Below, in pieces: positions 26,523 through 36,776 of a stretch of DNA of 64,000 nucleotides (its first letter is position 1; each line of letters opens with the position of its first letter). Location: the NCBI RefSeq assembly GCF_003716585.1, contig NZ_PTJO01000004.1:186001-250000 (forward strand), written 5' to 3'. Below the pieces are notes generated by a model that made no database searches, was not told the origin of the DNA, and was given only the letters and a program-made list of their open reading frames with translations. This DNA comes from Corynebacterium alimapuense. GTDB taxonomy: Bacteria > Actinomycetota > Actinomycetes > Mycobacteriales > Mycobacteriaceae. Both the position numbers and the translations under genes were made by a program.

Positions 26523-26708
26523 CTACTCCCCTGCCACTTCTTCGACGGTGACCAGGTGGCGCACGACGTGGACCATTCCGCGCACCGAAGCGGTGTCGGG
26601 AAGGATCACGGAGTGGCGGATGCGACGAAGACCGAGAGCGCGCATGTTCTCACGCTGCTTCGGCTTGGTGCCCACTAGTCCCTTGATCTGGGTGATCTTC
26701 AGAGCCAT
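26523..26708 (-). CDS. rpmD: 50S ribosomal protein L30
   Basis: 61 residues ([35 protein letters not shown]), the usual bacterial L30 length and core. It sits 3 bases after rpsE and 5 before rplO. Confidence 0.97.
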   Translation of the reverse strand: MALKITQIKGLVGTKPKQRENMRALGLRRIRHSVILPDTASVRGMVHVVRHLVTVEEVAGE

Positions 26709-26711
26709 GAT

Positions 26712-27368
26712 TTAGGCCTCCTGCCCTGCGCGAGCGCGCAGCATACGAGCCGGAGCGACCTCCTCGAGGGTCTTACCGCGACGAGCGGCAACCTCCTCGG
26801 GGCGGACCAGCTGCTTGAGGCCGGCCACGGTCGCATGAACGACGTTGATGGCGTTGTCGGAGCCCAAGGACTTCGACAGGATGTCCTGCACACCGGCGCA
26901 CTCAAGCACCGGACGTGCTGCACCACCGGCGATGACGCCGGTACCCGGGGATGCCGGGCGCAGCATGACGATGCCTGCTGCAGCTTCACCCTGAACCGGG
27001 TGGGTAATGGTGCCACCGACCATCGGGACGCGGAAGAAGTTCTTGCGAGCCTCTTCAGCACCCTTCTGGATTGCGGCGGGAACTTCCTTGGCCTTGCCGT
27101 AACCGACACCAACCATGCCCTTGCCGTCGCCCACGATCACTAGAGCGGTGAAGCTGAAGCGACGACCACCCTTAACGACCTTGGACACACGGTTGATGGT
27201 GACGACGCGCTCGATGTACTGATTGCGCTCGTCCTGCTGCTGGTTGCGACGATCATCGCGGCGTCCGCCACCACGGCGGTCGTTGCGATCGTTCTTGTTG
27301 TTGCTGTTGTTGTTGGAGCTGGTGCTATCGGCGGAGCGTCCGCCGTCACGCCGTTCACGTCCCGGCAT
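26712..27368 (-). CDS. rpsE: 30S ribosomal protein S5
   Basis: 218 residues. The double-stranded-RNA-binding-like N-terminal fold ([48 protein letters not shown]) and the C-terminal fold ([20 protein letters not shown]) are typical. Unusual is the first 50 residues: an asparagine, aspartate and arginine-rich stretch ([19 protein letters not shown]) that is certainly disordered. S5 supports decoding accuracy and mRNA unwinding. Confidence 0.97.
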   Translation of the reverse strand: MPGRERRDGGRSADSTSSNNNSNNKNDRNDRRGGGRRDDRRNQQQDERNQYIERVVTINRVSKVVKGGRRFSFTALVIVGDGKGMVGVGYGKAKEVPAAIQKGAEEARKNFFRVPMVGGTITHPVQGEAAAGIVMLRPASPGTGVIAGGAARPVLECAGVQDILSKSLGSDNAINVVHATVAGLKQLVRPEEVAARRGKTLEEVAPARMLRARAGQEA

Positions 27369-27408
27369 TACGCGTTCCTTCCGTAGGTGTTCTTGGAGTC
27401 GATGATCA

Positions 27409-27813
27409 TTAGAACTTCAGACCACCTTCACGAGCAGCCTCGGCCAGAGCCGCGACGCGGCCATGGTACTTGTAGCCCGCACGGTCGAAGACGACCTGCT
27501 CGATACCGGCTGCCTTGGCGCGCTCAGCGATCAGCTGACCAACCTGAGCTGCTTTAGCCTTCTTGTCGCCCTCGAGGGAACGAACAGCCGGCTCCATAGT
27601 GGAAGCTGCGGCCAAGGTATGGCCTGCGACATCGTCGATCACCTGAACGTGCATGTGACGCGAAGTGCGGTGCACGACCAGACGCGGCGCCGCGAGGGTG
27701 CCACGCAGGGTCTTGCGGATACGGAAGTGACGACGTGCGCGAGCGACGCGACGACGGCTGGAAATATCCTTGCCGACCGGTGTGCGCTTGGTGTTCTCTG
27801 CAGTGTTGCTCAT
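27409..27813 (-). CDS. rplR: 50S ribosomal protein L18
   Basis: 134 residues with [29 protein letters not shown]-like [19 protein letters not shown] and the end [18 protein letters not shown]18 binds 5S rRNA. It stands 2 bases after rplF and 40 before rpsE. Confidence 0.97.
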   Translation of the reverse strand: MSNTAENTKRTPVGKDISSRRRVARARRHFRIRKTLRGTLAAPRLVVHRTSRHMHVQVIDDVAGHTLAAASTMEPAVRSLEGDKKAKAAQVGQLIAERAKAAGIEQVVFDRAGYKYHGRVAALAEAAREGGLKF

Positions 27814-27815
27814 GC

Positions 27816-28352
27816 TTACTTACCCGTCTTTCCGACCTTGCGGCGGACCTGCTCGCCTTCGTAGCGGATGCCCTTACCCTTGTAGGGGTCGTCCTTCCGC
27901 AGACGGCGAATGTTTGCGGCGATCTGTCCGACCTGCTGCTTGTCAATACCCGAAACCGAGAGCTTGGTGGTGCCATCAACTGCGAAAGTGATGCCCTCCG
28001 GAGCCTCGATCAGAATGGGGTGAGAATAACCGAGGGCGAACTCAAGGTTCTTGCCCTTGGCCTGGACGCGGTAACCCACGCCAAAGATCTCCATCTTGAT
28101 GGTGTATCCCGTGGTTACGCCAACAACCATGTTGTTGACCAACGAACGGGACAGGCCGTGGAGTGCACGGTTCTTGCGGTGGTCATCCGGGCGGGCGACA
28201 ACGAGTGAGTCGCCTTCGACGGTGACGGAGATCGGAGCCGGGAGCTCGAAGGACAAAACGCCCTTAGGACCCTTGACCTCGACATTTTGGCCGTCGATGG
28301 CGGTAGTGACGCCGGACGGAATGGCAATCGGATCTTTACCGATACGCGACAT
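27816..28352 (-). CDS. rplF: 50S ribosomal protein L6
   Basis: 178 residues ([67 protein letters not shown]). L6 contacts the GTPase-associated centre. It is 18 bases downstream of rpsH. Confidence 0.98.
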   Translation of the reverse strand: MSRIGKDPIAIPSGVTTAIDGQNVEVKGPKGVLSFELPAPISVTVEGDSLVVARPDDHRKNRALHGLSRSLVNNMVVGVTTGYTIKMEIFGVGYRVQAKGKNLEFALGYSHPILIEAPEGITFAVDGTTKLSVSGIDKQQVGQIAANIRRLRKDDPYKGKGIRYEGEQVRRKVGKTGK

Positions 28353-28370
28353 ATTTGCTCAATCCTCCCT

Positions 28371-28769
28371 CTACCAGACGTAGGCGAGAACTTCTCCGCC
28401 TACGCCCTTCTCGGTTGCCTGGCGATCGGTTAGGAGACCCTGGGACGTGGAAATGATAGCCACGCCCAGGCCGCCGAGGACCTGCGGCAAGTTGGTGGAC
28501 TTGGTGTAAACGCGCAAGCCCGGCTTGGACACGCGACGCACACCAGAGATGGAACGCTCGCGGGTCGGGCCGTACTTGAGCTCGAGAGACAGGGTCTTAC
28601 CGACCTTGGCGTCTTCGACCTCGTACTTAGCGATGTAGCCCTCCTGCTTGAGGATCTCCGCAATGTTGATCTTCAGCTTGGAAGAGGGCATCGACACGAT
28701 GTCATGGTGCGCATGATTTGCGTTACGCACGCGCGACAACATGTCGGCAATGGGGTCAGTCATGGTCAT
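28371..28769 (-). CDS. rpsH: 30S ribosomal protein S8
   Basis: 132 residues from the ATG giving [21 protein letters not shown]; more than fifty upstream codons are open but do not belong to S8. The C-terminal [27 protein letters not shown] is the rRNA-binding hallmark. It heads the operon; the usual preceding rpsN is missing here. Confidence 0.97.
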   Translation of the reverse strand: MTMTDPIADMLSRVRNANHAHHDIVSMPSSKLKINIAEILKQEGYIAKYEVEDAKVGKTLSLELKYGPTRERSISGVRRVSKPGLRVYTKSTNLPQVLGGLGVAIISTSQGLLTDRQATEKGVGGEVLAYVW

Positions 28770-29248
28770 AGGTGTGACCGTTAACCTTTCTCGCTGCGGT
28801 TCCCTTACCCACCAGGGTCGTTTGCCGAGTGTTCCGTCGGGCCACTTCACGCTCCCCGGGCTCAATAACCCAGGGCGCTCGCTGCCACTTCTCACTCGGT
28901 CGCCGTGTTGGCGGGGGGCCTGCAACAAAGTTGAATGTTCATGTACTAGGCGGAAAAGTCACCTTAAAAAAGGCGCACGAGTCCGACGGTTAAGGCTACC
29001 CGCTCGCCCGCTGGAAACAAAATCCCACCTCGTGCACACTTGCTATCGGCCGAAGACACTGGCAGCAGATCTTCATAAACGAACACCCAGTTCCCCTACT
29101 ATCTGAGTACTTTCGATGGTGGCCATGTGCACCTTTGTGATCCCAAACGCGGATCAGCTCTGGCCAACAGCCAGCGACGGTCTAGTCTGCCCAACAAGAA
29201 TCGGTGGGCATAGACTTAACGCACACTGCACGAATAGGGAGAGAACTG
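28770..29248. other. Intergenic region with divergent promoters (rpsH / fdh cluster)
   Basis: 479 bases without a convincing gene. It must hold the rpsH operon promoter and leader on the minus strand and the promoter of the fdh cluster on the plus strand. I see no clear hairpin terminator or RNA gene in it. Confidence 0.45.
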
Positions 29249-29581
29249 GTGTCAGCACACAAACACGATGAACTTGAATCTACCCATGAGTGGTTAGCTA
29301 CGGTCGCTCTCGATTTAGATGTGGACCCAGCGCTACTGCGTCCGCTGGTCGGCGACTTGCTGAAATTGACCAAAGAAGTGGCCCATAACGGCCCTTCCCG
29401 GCCAGCTGCACCATTGACCGCTTTTCTCGTAGGCCTGTCTGCAGGCGCCGCTACGACTAACCTCGACTCCACAAATGAAGCGATGATCACACGAGTGCGA
29501 GAACGGATTGCTCAGATCGGACCTCTATTAGACGCCAGCGCTGAGAATCTGCCAGACGAATCCAACAGGCGAAGAAACTAG
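29249..29581 (+). CDS. DUF6457 family small protein of the formate dehydrogenase cluster
   Basis: 110 residues from a GTG preceded by AGGGAGAG. The pattern THEWLATVALDLDVDP...LLKLTKEVAHNGPSRPAAPLTAFLVGLSAG matches a small actinobacterial family found beside molybdenum-cofactor and fdhD genes. Its function is unknown. It runs 10 bases ahead of fdhF, so the three genes probably form one operon. Confidence 0.75.
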   Translation: MSAHKHDELESTHEWLATVALDLDVDPALLRPLVGDLLKLTKEVAHNGPSRPAAPLTAFLVGLSAGAATTNLDSTNEAMITRVRERIAQIGPLLDASAENLPDESNRRRN

Positions 29582-29591
29582 GATAGACAGT

Positions 29592-31910
29592 ATGAACTCC
29601 CACGATCAGGTCTCCCAAGTCAATGAGGTCGCCAACAGGTTCGACCACCCTAAGGTCACCGGCCCTTATAAATCAGCTGCTGGCATCGCTGGCGTTTTCC
29701 ACGCGATGGAACACGCCATTCCTGCACGTGGCCTCCTGCCACTGCTGAACATGAACAAACATGGCGGCGTCGATTGTCCTGGCTGCGCATGGCCGGAGCC
29801 GGCTCAGTCCGAGCTGGGCATGGTGGAGTTCTGTGAAAACGGTGCCAAGGCTATCGCCGAGGAAACCACTCCGCAACGCGCAGGGGTGGAGTTCTGGGCT
29901 AAGCACAGCATTGCTGACCTGCGGGAAAAGACCGATCACTGGCTAGGCAAGCAAGGCCGAATCACTCAGCCAATGCTCTACGATCGCTCCAGCGGCAATG
30001 AGCATTACCAGCCGGTGAGCTGGGATGATGCCTTCGATCTGATCGCGGAACAACTCGGACGCACCAGCGGCCAGCAGGCCGCCTATTATACTTCTGGCCG
30101 CGCCTCCAACGAAGCCGCCTATATGCTCGGCTTGCTGGCCCGTCGCCAAGGATCCAATAACCTGCCTGATTGTAGCAATCTGTGTCACGAGTCCACCGGT
30201 GCTGCGTTAAGCCAAACCGTTGGTTTAGGCAAAGGCAGCGCCACGATGAATGACCTGCACGTTACTGATCTGCTCATCTCGGTCGGCCAGAACCCAGGCA
30301 CTAATCACCCGCGTGCTTTGACTGCTTTCAAAACGCTCAAAGACAACGGCGGGAAGATCGTGGCAGTCAATCCGCTACCGGAGACCGGGCTGATGAAATT
30401 CACTGAGCCCCAGTCGATCAAGGGTGTGCTCAATATCCCGGAAACCCTCACCGATGAGTTCGTCCAGGTACGCCTCGATGGCGACCGCGCCTTCTTCCAA
30501 GCCCTCAACCGCGAGCTAATCCGCCGTGACGCACTCGATCACGTCTTCTTGGATACCTTCTGCACTGGCGTCGAAGAGACCATCGAGCATCTGATGAGTC
30601 TGGAAGATGCCGACCTCGAGCGTGGCTCCGGCATCCCGATGTCCCAGGTCCGCAAGGTCGCAGACATGGTTGAGGACTCCGATACTGCCATCGTCTCCTG
30701 GACGCTGGGAGTTACCCAGCACAAGAATGCAGTGGCCACTATCCGGGAGATGATGAACTTCCTGCTACTGACGGGCAACATCGGCAAACCCGGAGCCGGC
30801 AGTTTCCCCTTCCGCGGGCACTCCAACGTCCAGGGCGATCGGACCATGGGCATTTGGGAGAAAATGCCAGAGTCCTTCCTCCAAGCACTCGAAGATGAAT
30901 TTGGCTTCGATGTTCCTCGTGAACACGGCTTGGATACCGTCGATACTTTGCGCCACATGCGGGATGGGAACAATAAGTTCTTTCTCTCCTTGGGCGGAAA
31001 CTTGGTACGAGTCTCCTCCGATACCTCTGCGGTTGAAAAAGCGATGGCGGCGCAAGAACTGACGGTCCACCTCTCGACCAAGGTCAACGGATCGCACGCC
31101 TGGCCGGGTGAGAAGTCGCTGATTCTGCCGGTGTTGGCACGCACGGACGTCGATAAGCAGGCCTCTGGGCCGCAAAAGGTGACGGTAGAAAACTCCGCCA
31201 GCATCGTCTCGGCCTCCGAAGGCCACCGCAAGGCCAATCGAGACCTAGACCTGAAATCTGAGGTGGAGATTTTGGCCACCATCGGCAAGCGCACTTTTGG
31301 TGACGCCTTCTGGCAGCCGATGATCGACGACTACGGGGTCATCCGTGATCACATCGAAGCCACCATTCCCGGCTTCGAGCGCTTCAACGAACGGATCGAG
31401 CAGCCCGGCGGGTTCTCCCTACCCAACGGCCCGCGTGAGCGAATCTTCAACACCGCTTCGGGCAAGGCTCAGCTGGCTATCAATCAGACTGATGTCATCG
31501 AATTGCCAAAAGACTATTTCCTCATGTCCACGGTGCGTTCGCACGATCAGTTCAACTCCACTATCTATGGGCTCGATGACCGATACCGCGGCATCCACAA
31601 TGGCCGCCGCGTGGTCTTTGTCAGCCCGGCCGACTGCCGGAAACGTGGACTTAAAGACGGCGACCTAGTCGATATCGTCTCGGTCTGGGAGGACGGTGAG
31701 CGTCGCGCTCCAAGCTTCCGAGTCGTCGAGTATGACACGGCTGCAGACTGCGTCACCACCTATTTCCCAGAGACTAACGTCTTGGTCCCCCTAGATTCCA
31801 CCGCCAAGGGCTCCAACACTCCGGTCTACAAATCCGTGTTGGTCCGCTTAGAGCCGCTAGGTATTCGTGCCGAGGACGTCCCCGAGATCACTGAGACCGA
31901 AGAGGCCTAG
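29592..31910 (+). CDS. fdhF: Formate dehydrogenase-like molybdopterin oxidoreductase (FdhF/YdeP type)
   Basis: 772 residues. The N-terminus has CPGCAWPEP (Cys62, Cys65) rather than the longer four-cysteine cluster motif of classical formate dehydrogenases. The molybdenum-site region reads LPDCSNLCHEST, where Cys198 takes the place of selenocysteine. GNIGKPGAGSFPFRGHSNVQGDRTMGI is a cofactor-binding block. A dinucleotide-binding domain ends the protein (about 620-760). In C. glutamicum the homologous gene at the same place is needed for formate oxidation and depends on molybdate; that link is from the literature as I remember it. It should receive sulfur for its cofactor from FdhD next door. 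Confidence 0.88.
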   Translation: MNSHDQVSQVNEVANRFDHPKVTGPYKSAAGIAGVFHAMEHAIPARGLLPLLNMNKHGGVDCPGCAWPEPAQSELGMVEFCENGAKAIAEETTPQRAGVEFWAKHSIADLREKTDHWLGKQGRITQPMLYDRSSGNEHYQPVSWDDAFDLIAEQLGRTSGQQAAYYTSGRASNEAAYMLGLLARRQGSNNLPDCSNLCHESTGAALSQTVGLGKGSATMNDLHVTDLLISVGQNPGTNHPRALTAFKTLKDNGGKIVAVNPLPETGLMKFTEPQSIKGVLNIPETLTDEFVQVRLDGDRAFFQALNRELIRRDALDHVFLDTFCTGVEETIEHLMSLEDADLERGSGIPMSQVRKVADMVEDSDTAIVSWTLGVTQHKNAVATIREMMNFLLLTGNIGKPGAGSFPFRGHSNVQGDRTMGIWEKMPESFLQALEDEFGFDVPREHGLDTVDTLRHMRDGNNKFFLSLGGNLVRVSSDTSAVEKAMAAQELTVHLSTKVNGSHAWPGEKSLILPVLARTDVDKQASGPQKVTVENSASIVSASEGHRKANRDLDLKSEVEILATIGKRTFGDAFWQPMIDDYGVIRDHIEATIPGFERFNERIEQPGGFSLPNGPRERIFNTASGKAQLAINQTDVIELPKDYFLMSTVRSHDQFNSTIYGLDDRYRGIHNGRRVVFVSPADCRKRGLKDGDLVDIVSVWEDGERRAPSFRVVEYDTAADCVTTYFPETNVLVPLDSTAKGSNTPVYKSVLVRLEPLGIRAEDVPEITETEEA

Positions 31911-31914
31911 AACT

Positions 31915-32742
31915 ATGGGTCGTCTCAATCACAGTTTCCCGGTCACCCGGGTGCGCGTAGATGAGCAGGGTGTCCATACCGATACCCGTGGGGACTTAGT
32001 CAGCGTCGAAGAACCGTTGGAACTACGTGTTGATGGGACCACTTTCTCAACCACAATGCGAACCCCTGGCCACGATATCGAGCTAGTTCATGGCTTTCTG
32101 CACGGCGAGGGGTTGATCCACGAGGCCGCAGATGTCTCGACTGCTCGTTACTGCGCTGGCGCAACCGGCCCCGATGGGATGAACACCTATAACCTGCTCG
32201 AGGTTGATCTGGCGCAAGGAGTCCCGACGCCGGGCCCAGAGCTGATCCGATTGACAACGACGACGTCCGCTTGCGGGGTCTGTGGCACCAGCTCCATCGA
32301 CCAGATCATGCGTAGGTCCGATCACCCGCTCAAGCAGGTCGCATTGGATCCGCGAGTGGTTCTTAGCCTGCCTGGCCAGCTGCGCAAACAGCAGTTGCAG
32401 TTTCGTCGTACCGGCGGGCTGCACGCCGCGGGTGCTTTCACATTGGCGGGCGATCCGATTGTGGTGCGGGAAGATGTCGGGCGCCATAATGCCGCAGATA
32501 AGGTCATCGGCGCCTTGCTTCTCGACGACCGCTTACCCGCCGATGATCTCATCCTGGTGGTCAGTTCACGGGCGTCCTTCGAGCTAGTTCAAAAGGCCGT
32601 CACCGCCGGTTTTGGCGCGATGGTTGCGGTCTCCGCGGCTAGTTCCCTGGCGATAGAACTGGCGGAGGAAGCCGGCTTAGCATTGACCGGATTCACAAGA
32701 GATAACCACTTCAATCTCTACGCTGGCCAACTGGCTACTTAG
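31915..32742 (+). CDS. fdhD: FdhD, sulfurtransferase for the formate dehydrogenase molybdenum cofactor
   Basis: 275 residues from the ATG four bases after the fdhF stop (MGRLNHSFPVTRVRV). The cysteine motif of the family is present at about 120-124 (SACGVCGTSS). Other hallmarks are EEPLELRVDG, TTMRTPGHDIELVHGFL, GGLHAAGAF and REDVGRHNAADKVIGALL. FdhD passes sulfur from a cysteine desulfurase to the bis-MGD cofactor. Last gene of the cluster, followed by a bidirectional terminator. Confidence 0.95.
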   Translation: MGRLNHSFPVTRVRVDEQGVHTDTRGDLVSVEEPLELRVDGTTFSTTMRTPGHDIELVHGFLHGEGLIHEAADVSTARYCAGATGPDGMNTYNLLEVDLAQGVPTPGPELIRLTTTTSACGVCGTSSIDQIMRRSDHPLKQVALDPRVVLSLPGQLRKQQLQFRRTGGLHAAGAFTLAGDPIVVREDVGRHNAADKVIGALLLDDRLPADDLILVVSSRASFELVQKAVTAGFGAMVAVSAASSLAIELAEEAGLALTGFTRDNHFNLYAGQLAT

Positions 32743-32805
32743 TCGGTCTCGGAGGTCCTTCCACCGAATGGAAGGCCCAGGAGACAGAACGAAAAAGACA
32801 GAACA

Positions 32806-32839
32806 AAACCCCCGCTGACCCTAAGGTCGGCGGGGGTTT
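32806..32839. terminator. Bidirectional terminator between fdhD and rplE
   Basis: AAACCCCCGC.GACC/GGTC.GCGGGGGTTT around a CTAA loop, with an A-run on the left and TTT on the right. It lies between two convergent genes. Confidence 0.88.
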
Positions 32840-32851
32840 CGATCTAGCTAC

Positions 32852-33406
32852 CTACTTCTTGTAGGGGAAGCCCAGCTCGCGGAGCAAGACACGTCCCTCT
32901 TCGTCGTTGGTGGCGGTGGTGACGACAGTGATGTCCATGCCACGGGCACGGTCAACCTTGTCGACGTCGATCTCGTAGAACATGGTCTGCTCGGTGAGGC
33001 CGAAGGTGTAGTTGCCGTGTCCGTCGAACTGCTGGTCAGAAAGACCACGGAAGTCACGGATACGCGGGAGAGCGACAGTCAGCAGACGGTCGAGGAATTC
33101 CCACATACGGTCACCACGGAGGGTAACGCGGGCGCCAATCGGCATGCCTTCGCGAAGCTTGAAGTTCGCGATGGACTTGCGAGCGCGACGAACCTGGGGC
33201 TTCTGACCGGTAATCAGGGTCAGATCCTGGATAGCGCCGTTGATCAGCTTGGAGTCACGGGCAGCGTCGCCGACGCCCATGTTGACGACGACCTTGGTCA
33301 CGCCAGGGATCTGCATGATGTTCTCGAAAGAGAACTCATCGTTGAGCTTGGTGCGGATTTCCTCGCGGTAGCGGGTTTTCAGACGCGGGGTGTAGTTCTC
33401 GCTCAT
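32852..33406 (-). CDS. rplE: 50S ribosomal protein L5
   Basis: 184 residues ([74 protein letters not shown]). L5 binds 5S rRNA and contacts tRNA in the P site. Last gene of a three-gene operon with rplN and rplX. Confidence 0.98.
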   Translation of the reverse strand: MSENYTPRLKTRYREEIRTKLNDEFSFENIMQIPGVTKVVVNMGVGDAARDSKLINGAIQDLTLITGQKPQVRRARKSIANFKLREGMPIGARVTLRGDRMWEFLDRLLTVALPRIRDFRGLSDQQFDGHGNYTFGLTEQTMFYEIDVDKVDRARGMDITVVTTATNDEEGRVLLRELGFPYKK

Positions 33407-33408
33407 GC

Positions 33409-33723
33409 TTAGATGTCCTTCCCGTTACGACGCGAAACACGGACCTTTTTGCCGTTGTCGTCGAAGCGGTAACCGACGCGAGTCGGGTTGCCTTCGGAGT
33501 CCAGGACCATCACGTTGGAGACGTTGATCGGAGCCTCCTGGGTAACGATGCCTTCGGACTCGGCGCCACGCTCCGGTGCGGAGTTAGCGACGTGCTTCTT
33601 GATGCGGTTGATGCCCTCAACGAGGACCTTCTCGGTCTTCGGGAAAGCCTGAATGACCTTGCCCTGGGCACCCTTATCGGGGCCTGAGATTACGAGGACC
33701 ATATCGCCCTTGTGGATCTTCAA
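33409..33723 (-). CDS. rplX: 50S ribosomal protein L24
   Basis: 104 residues with the KOW motif near the start ([28 protein letters not shown]) and [11 protein letters not shown]24 starts 50S assembly. Directly adjacent to rplN. Confidence 0.98.
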   Translation of the reverse strand: MKIHKGDMVLVISGPDKGAQGKVIQAFPKTEKVLVEGINRIKKHVANSAPERGAESEGIVTQEAPINVSNVMVLDSEGNPTRVGYRFDDNGKKVRVSRRNGKDI

Positions 33724-34092
33724 CTAGATCACCTCCGGAGCAAGCGACACGATCTTCATGAACTTCTTCTCGCGAAGCTCACGAGCGACCGGGCCGAAGA
33801 TGCGCGTACCGCGCGGCTCGTTGTCGTTCTTGATAAGGACTGCCGCGTTCTCATCGAAGCGGATGTAGGAGCCGTCTGCACGACGGGATTCCTTCTTGGT
33901 GCGGACGATGACGGCCTTGACAACCTCACCGGCCTTGACGTTTCCGCCTGGGGTTGCTTCTTTGACGGTAGCGACAATGGTGTCGCCGATTCCGGCAAAG
34001 CGTCGGGTTGAGCCACCGAGCACGCGAATGCACAGGATTTCCCTGGCACCGGTGTTGTCGGCGACCTTCATCCGCGATTCCTGCTGAATCAC
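33724..34092 (-). CDS. rplN: 50S ribosomal protein L14
   Basis: 122 residues from a GTG with GGAG upstream, giving the normal start (I)[26 protein letters not shown]; the longer frame is rejected. C-terminal [28 protein letters not shown] is typical. First gene of its own operon because a long hairpin separates it from rpsQ. Confidence 0.97.
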   Translation of the reverse strand: MIQQESRMKVADNTGAREILCIRVLGGSTRRFAGIGDTIVATVKEATPGGNVKAGEVVKAVIVRTKKESRRADGSYIRFDENAAVLIKNDNEPRGTRIFGPVARELREKKFMKIVSLAPEVI

Positions 34093-34363
34093 TATGGTCT
34101 CCTGACCTGGATCGTGTGCGTCAGATTTCCGGCCTGTACGCACCTGGTCTTGTTGTCTTACGTGTTTGACTTGGGCTTATCGACGAACTCGTCTTATCCG
34201 ACGGTCGAAGGGTCTCGGTGAAGGTACGGAAAAGTTCGCTTCCCCGACCAGCACAGTCAACCTGAACATTTAACCATGCCCTGGGGTGGAAACTCAAATC
34301 ACTCAAAACCGCACACAAATTGGACTCTGGCCAGTTCGCAGAGCGATACCTAGAGATGACTTC
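34093..34363 (-). promoter_or_regulatory. Promoter and leader region of rplN-rplX-rplE
   Basis: 271 bases without a gene between the hairpin after rpsQ and rplN. It should contain the promoter of the L14 operon. No certain -10/-35 pair was identified. Confidence 0.45.
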
Positions 34364-34400
34364 GGCCCCGTATCTGAACACGTGGTTCAGATACGGGGCC
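34364..34400 (-). terminator. Perfect 16-bp hairpin after rpsQ
   Basis: GGCCCCGTATCTGAAC pairs fully with GTTCAGATACGGGGCC around a five-base ACGTG loop. No U-run follows on either strand. It probably ends the S10 operon transcript as a U-less terminator of the kind known in actinobacteria, or protects its 3' end. Confidence 0.7.
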
Positions 34401-34430
34401 GAGGAAAAGATCAGGCGTTAAAGCAGTGCT

Positions 34431-34709
34431 TTACTTGGCCTTCTCGATGATCTCCACAAGACGGAAGTGCTTGTCCTTGGACATCGGGCGGGTCTCAGAG
34501 ATAAGAACCAGGTCGCCGACGCCGGCGATCTCATTCTCGTCGTGAGCCTTAACCCTGGAGTTGGAGCGGATGGTCTTGCCGTAGAGCGCGTGGCTCTTAC
34601 GGTCTTCCAGCTCGACGATGATCGTCTTCTGCATCTTGTCAGAGACGACATAGCCGGAGCGCTGCTTACGCACGCCCTTGTCGGTGTCAGTCACAGTTGC
34701 CTCACTCAT
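34431..34709 (-). CDS. rpsQ: 30S ribosomal protein S17
   Basis: 92 residues ([68 protein letters not shown]). An early 16S rRNA binder. Last gene of the S10 operon, 2 bases after rpmC. Confidence 0.98.
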   Translation of the reverse strand: MSEATVTDTDKGVRKQRSGYVVSDKMQKTIIVELEDRKSHALYGKTIRSNSRVKAHDENEIAGVGDLVLISETRPMSKDKHFRLVEIIEKAK

Positions 34710-34711
34710 AA

Positions 34712-34942
34712 TTAAGCCTCAGCTCCCGGAACGACGGACAGGCCCAGCTCGCGCTCGCGAATAACGGTGTAGATGCGGGCGATGTCGCGCTTGACCGTGC
34801 GAAGGCGGCGGTTGTTGGTCAGCTGACCGGTGGCCGTCTGGAAGCGCAGGTTGAACAGCTCTTCCTTGGCCTCGGTCAGACGGTTCTCAAGCTCGGTTGC
34901 GTCGAGCTCACGGAACTCGAAGGCGGGGGTACCGGTTGCCAT
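34712..34942 (-). CDS. rpmC: 50S ribosomal protein L29
   Basis: 76 residues ([53 protein letters not shown]). Lies at the tunnel exit near the trigger-factor site. Its start overlaps the rplP stop by one base (TAATG). Confidence 0.98.
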   Translation of the reverse strand: MATGTPAFEFRELDATELENRLTEAKEELFNLRFQTATGQLTNNRRLRTVKRDIARIYTVIRERELGLSVVPGAEA

Positions 34943-35358
34943 TAGAACTGGTCCTCCTTCTTGATGATGCGGACCTTGCAGGGAAGCTTCTGTGCGGCAC
35001 GGCGCAACGCCTCAACGGCGGTGGCCTCGTCCGGGTAGCTCATCTCGAAAAGAACGCGGCCGGGCTTAACGTTGGCCACCCACTTCTCGACAGGGCCTTT
35101 ACCGGAACCCATGCGCACGCCGAGCGGCTTCTGAGTCAGGGGGCGGTCCGGGAAGATGTTGATCCACACCTTGCCACCACGCTTAACGTGGCGGTTGATG
35201 GCAATACGTGCGGCTTCAATCTGACGGTTGGTGACGTAGGCAGGCTCAAGAGCCTGAATGCCGTAGTCACCGAAAGTGATGCGGTTGCCGCCCTTGGAGA
35301 TGCCCGAACGGCTCGGACGGTGCTGGCGGCGGTACTTGACGCGCTTGGGGATAAGCAC
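34942..35358 (-). CDS. rplP: 50S ribosomal protein L16
   Basis: 138 residues ([49 protein letters not shown]). L16 helps place the A-site tRNA arm. 2 bases after rpsC. Confidence 0.98.
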   Translation of the reverse strand: MLIPKRVKYRRQHRPSRSGISKGGNRITFGDYGIQALEPAYVTNRQIEAARIAINRHVKRGGKVWINIFPDRPLTQKPLGVRMGSGKGPVEKWVANVKPGRVLFEMSYPDEATAVEALRRAAQKLPCKVRIIKKEDQF

Positions 35359-35360
35359 TT

Positions 35361-36119
35361 CTAGCCCTCCTGCTTCTGCTCGGCACGCTGACGACGCTGG
35401 CCGCCGCGGCGCGGACGGCCACCACGGTCATTGCGGTCGCCGCCGCGCCCACGACGCTCGGAAGGAGCGTTGATCTCGGACTCCCGGCGGCCGCCGACGA
35501 CGTCACCCTTGTAGATCCACACCTTGACGCCAATGCGTCCGAAAGTGGTGTGAGCCTCGTGGGTGCCGTAGTCGATCTCGGCGCGCAGGGTGTGCAGCGG
35601 AACGCGACCTTCGTGGTAGCGCTCGGTGCGGGACATTTCGGCGCCGCCGAGGCGACCCGAACAAACGACCTTGATGCCCTTGACCTGCGGCTGACGCATG
35701 GCCGACTGAATGGCCTTACGCATTGCACGACGGAAGGCGACGCGGTTAACCAGCTGCTCAGCGATAGACTGAGCGACCAGGTTCGCGTTGGCGTCGATGT
35801 TTTTGACCTCGAGGATGTTGAGGGCAACCATCTTGCCGGTGAGCTTTTCGAGCTCGCGGCGAATGCGGTCGGCCTCAGCACCGCGACGACCAATCACGAT
35901 GCCCGGACGGGCGGTGTGAATATCGACGCGGACGCGGTCACGGGTGCGCTCGATGACAACGTCGGCGATGCCGGCGCGATCTAGACCCGTGGACAGGAAC
36001 GTCCGGATCTTGATGTCTTCAGCGACATAGTCGGCGTACTGCTTCTCGGCGTACCAGTGGGACTTCCAGTCGGAAGTGATGCCCAACCGGAGGCCGTGGG
36101 GATGGATCTTCTGGCCCAC
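35361..36119 (-). CDS. rpsC: 30S ribosomal protein S3
   Basis: 252 residues ([22 protein letters not shown]-type region [50 protein letters not shown]). A basic arginine and glycine-rich tail of about 35 residues ([15 protein letters not shown]) is added to the normal core. S3 sits at the mRNA entry. Shares one base with rplV. Confidence 0.98.
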   Translation of the reverse strand: MGQKIHPHGLRLGITSDWKSHWYAEKQYADYVAEDIKIRTFLSTGLDRAGIADVVIERTRDRVRVDIHTARPGIVIGRRGAEADRIRRELEKLTGKMVALNILEVKNIDANANLVAQSIAEQLVNRVAFRRAMRKAIQSAMRQPQVKGIKVVCSGRLGGAEMSRTERYHEGRVPLHTLRAEIDYGTHEAHTTFGRIGVKVWIYKGDVVGGRRESEINAPSERRGRGGDRNDRGGRPRRGGQRRQRAEQKQEG

Positions 36120-36481
36120 TAGTTGGCCCCTTCCTTCTGGGTTTCAACCACGACGGTGATGTGGCTGGAACGCTTGCGGATCTGGAAAGCACGGCCCTGA
36201 GCGCGAGGCTGGAAACGACGCATGGTCGGTCCCTCGTTAACGAATGCCTCGGAGATGAACAGGGTGCGCGGGTCCAGGCCGAAGTTGTTCTCGGCGTTAG
36301 CGGCTGCGGAAGCAACCACCTTGGCCACTGGCTTGGCTGCGTCCTGAGGTGCGTACTTCAGGATCGCGAGTGCCTCGGCGACGGTCTTACCGCGGACCAA
36401 GTCAAGGACGCGGCGGGACTTCATCGGGGAGGTGCGGACGTACTTGGCCGTCGCGCGTGCGGAGGTGATGGTTTCACTCAT
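36119..36481 (-). CDS. rplV: 50S ribosomal protein L22
   Basis: 120 residues ([31 protein letters not shown]). Its beta-hairpin ([21 protein letters not shown]) lines the exit tunnel where macrolide mutations occur; I see no insertion or deletion there. 3 bases after rpsS. Confidence 0.98.
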   Translation of the reverse strand: MSETITSARATAKYVRTSPMKSRRVLDLVRGKTVAEALAILKYAPQDAAKPVAKVVASAAANAENNFGLDPRTLFISEAFVNEGPTMRRFQPRAQGRAFQIRKRSSHITVVVETQKEGAN

Positions 36482-36484
36482 CGC

Positions 36485-36760
36485 TTATCGACGTCCCTTC
36501 TGGTCCTTGATGTGACCCTTGAAGGTCTTGGTGGGTGCGAACTCGCCCAGCTTGTGTCCGACCATTGCGTCGTCCACGAACACCGGCACATGCTTGCGAC
36601 CGTCATGGACGGCGAAGGTGTGACCGATGAAATCGGGGAGAATGGTGGAACGGCGGGACCAGGTCTTAATGACCTTTTTGGTGCCGGCCTCGTTCTGAAC
36701 ATCCACCTTGTTGAGGAGGTGCTCATCGACGAACGGGCCCTTCTTAAGGCTGCGTGGCAT
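36485..36760 (-). CDS. rpsS: 30S ribosomal protein S19
   Basis: 91 residues ([49 protein letters not shown]). S19 forms a complex with S13 in the 30S head. 16 bases after rplB. Confidence 0.98.
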   Translation of the reverse strand: MPRSLKKGPFVDEHLLNKVDVQNEAGTKKVIKTWSRRSTILPDFIGHTFAVHDGRKHVPVFVDDAMVGHKLGEFAPTKTFKGHIKDQKGRR

Positions 36761-36776
36761 ATCGTTTTACCTCCTC

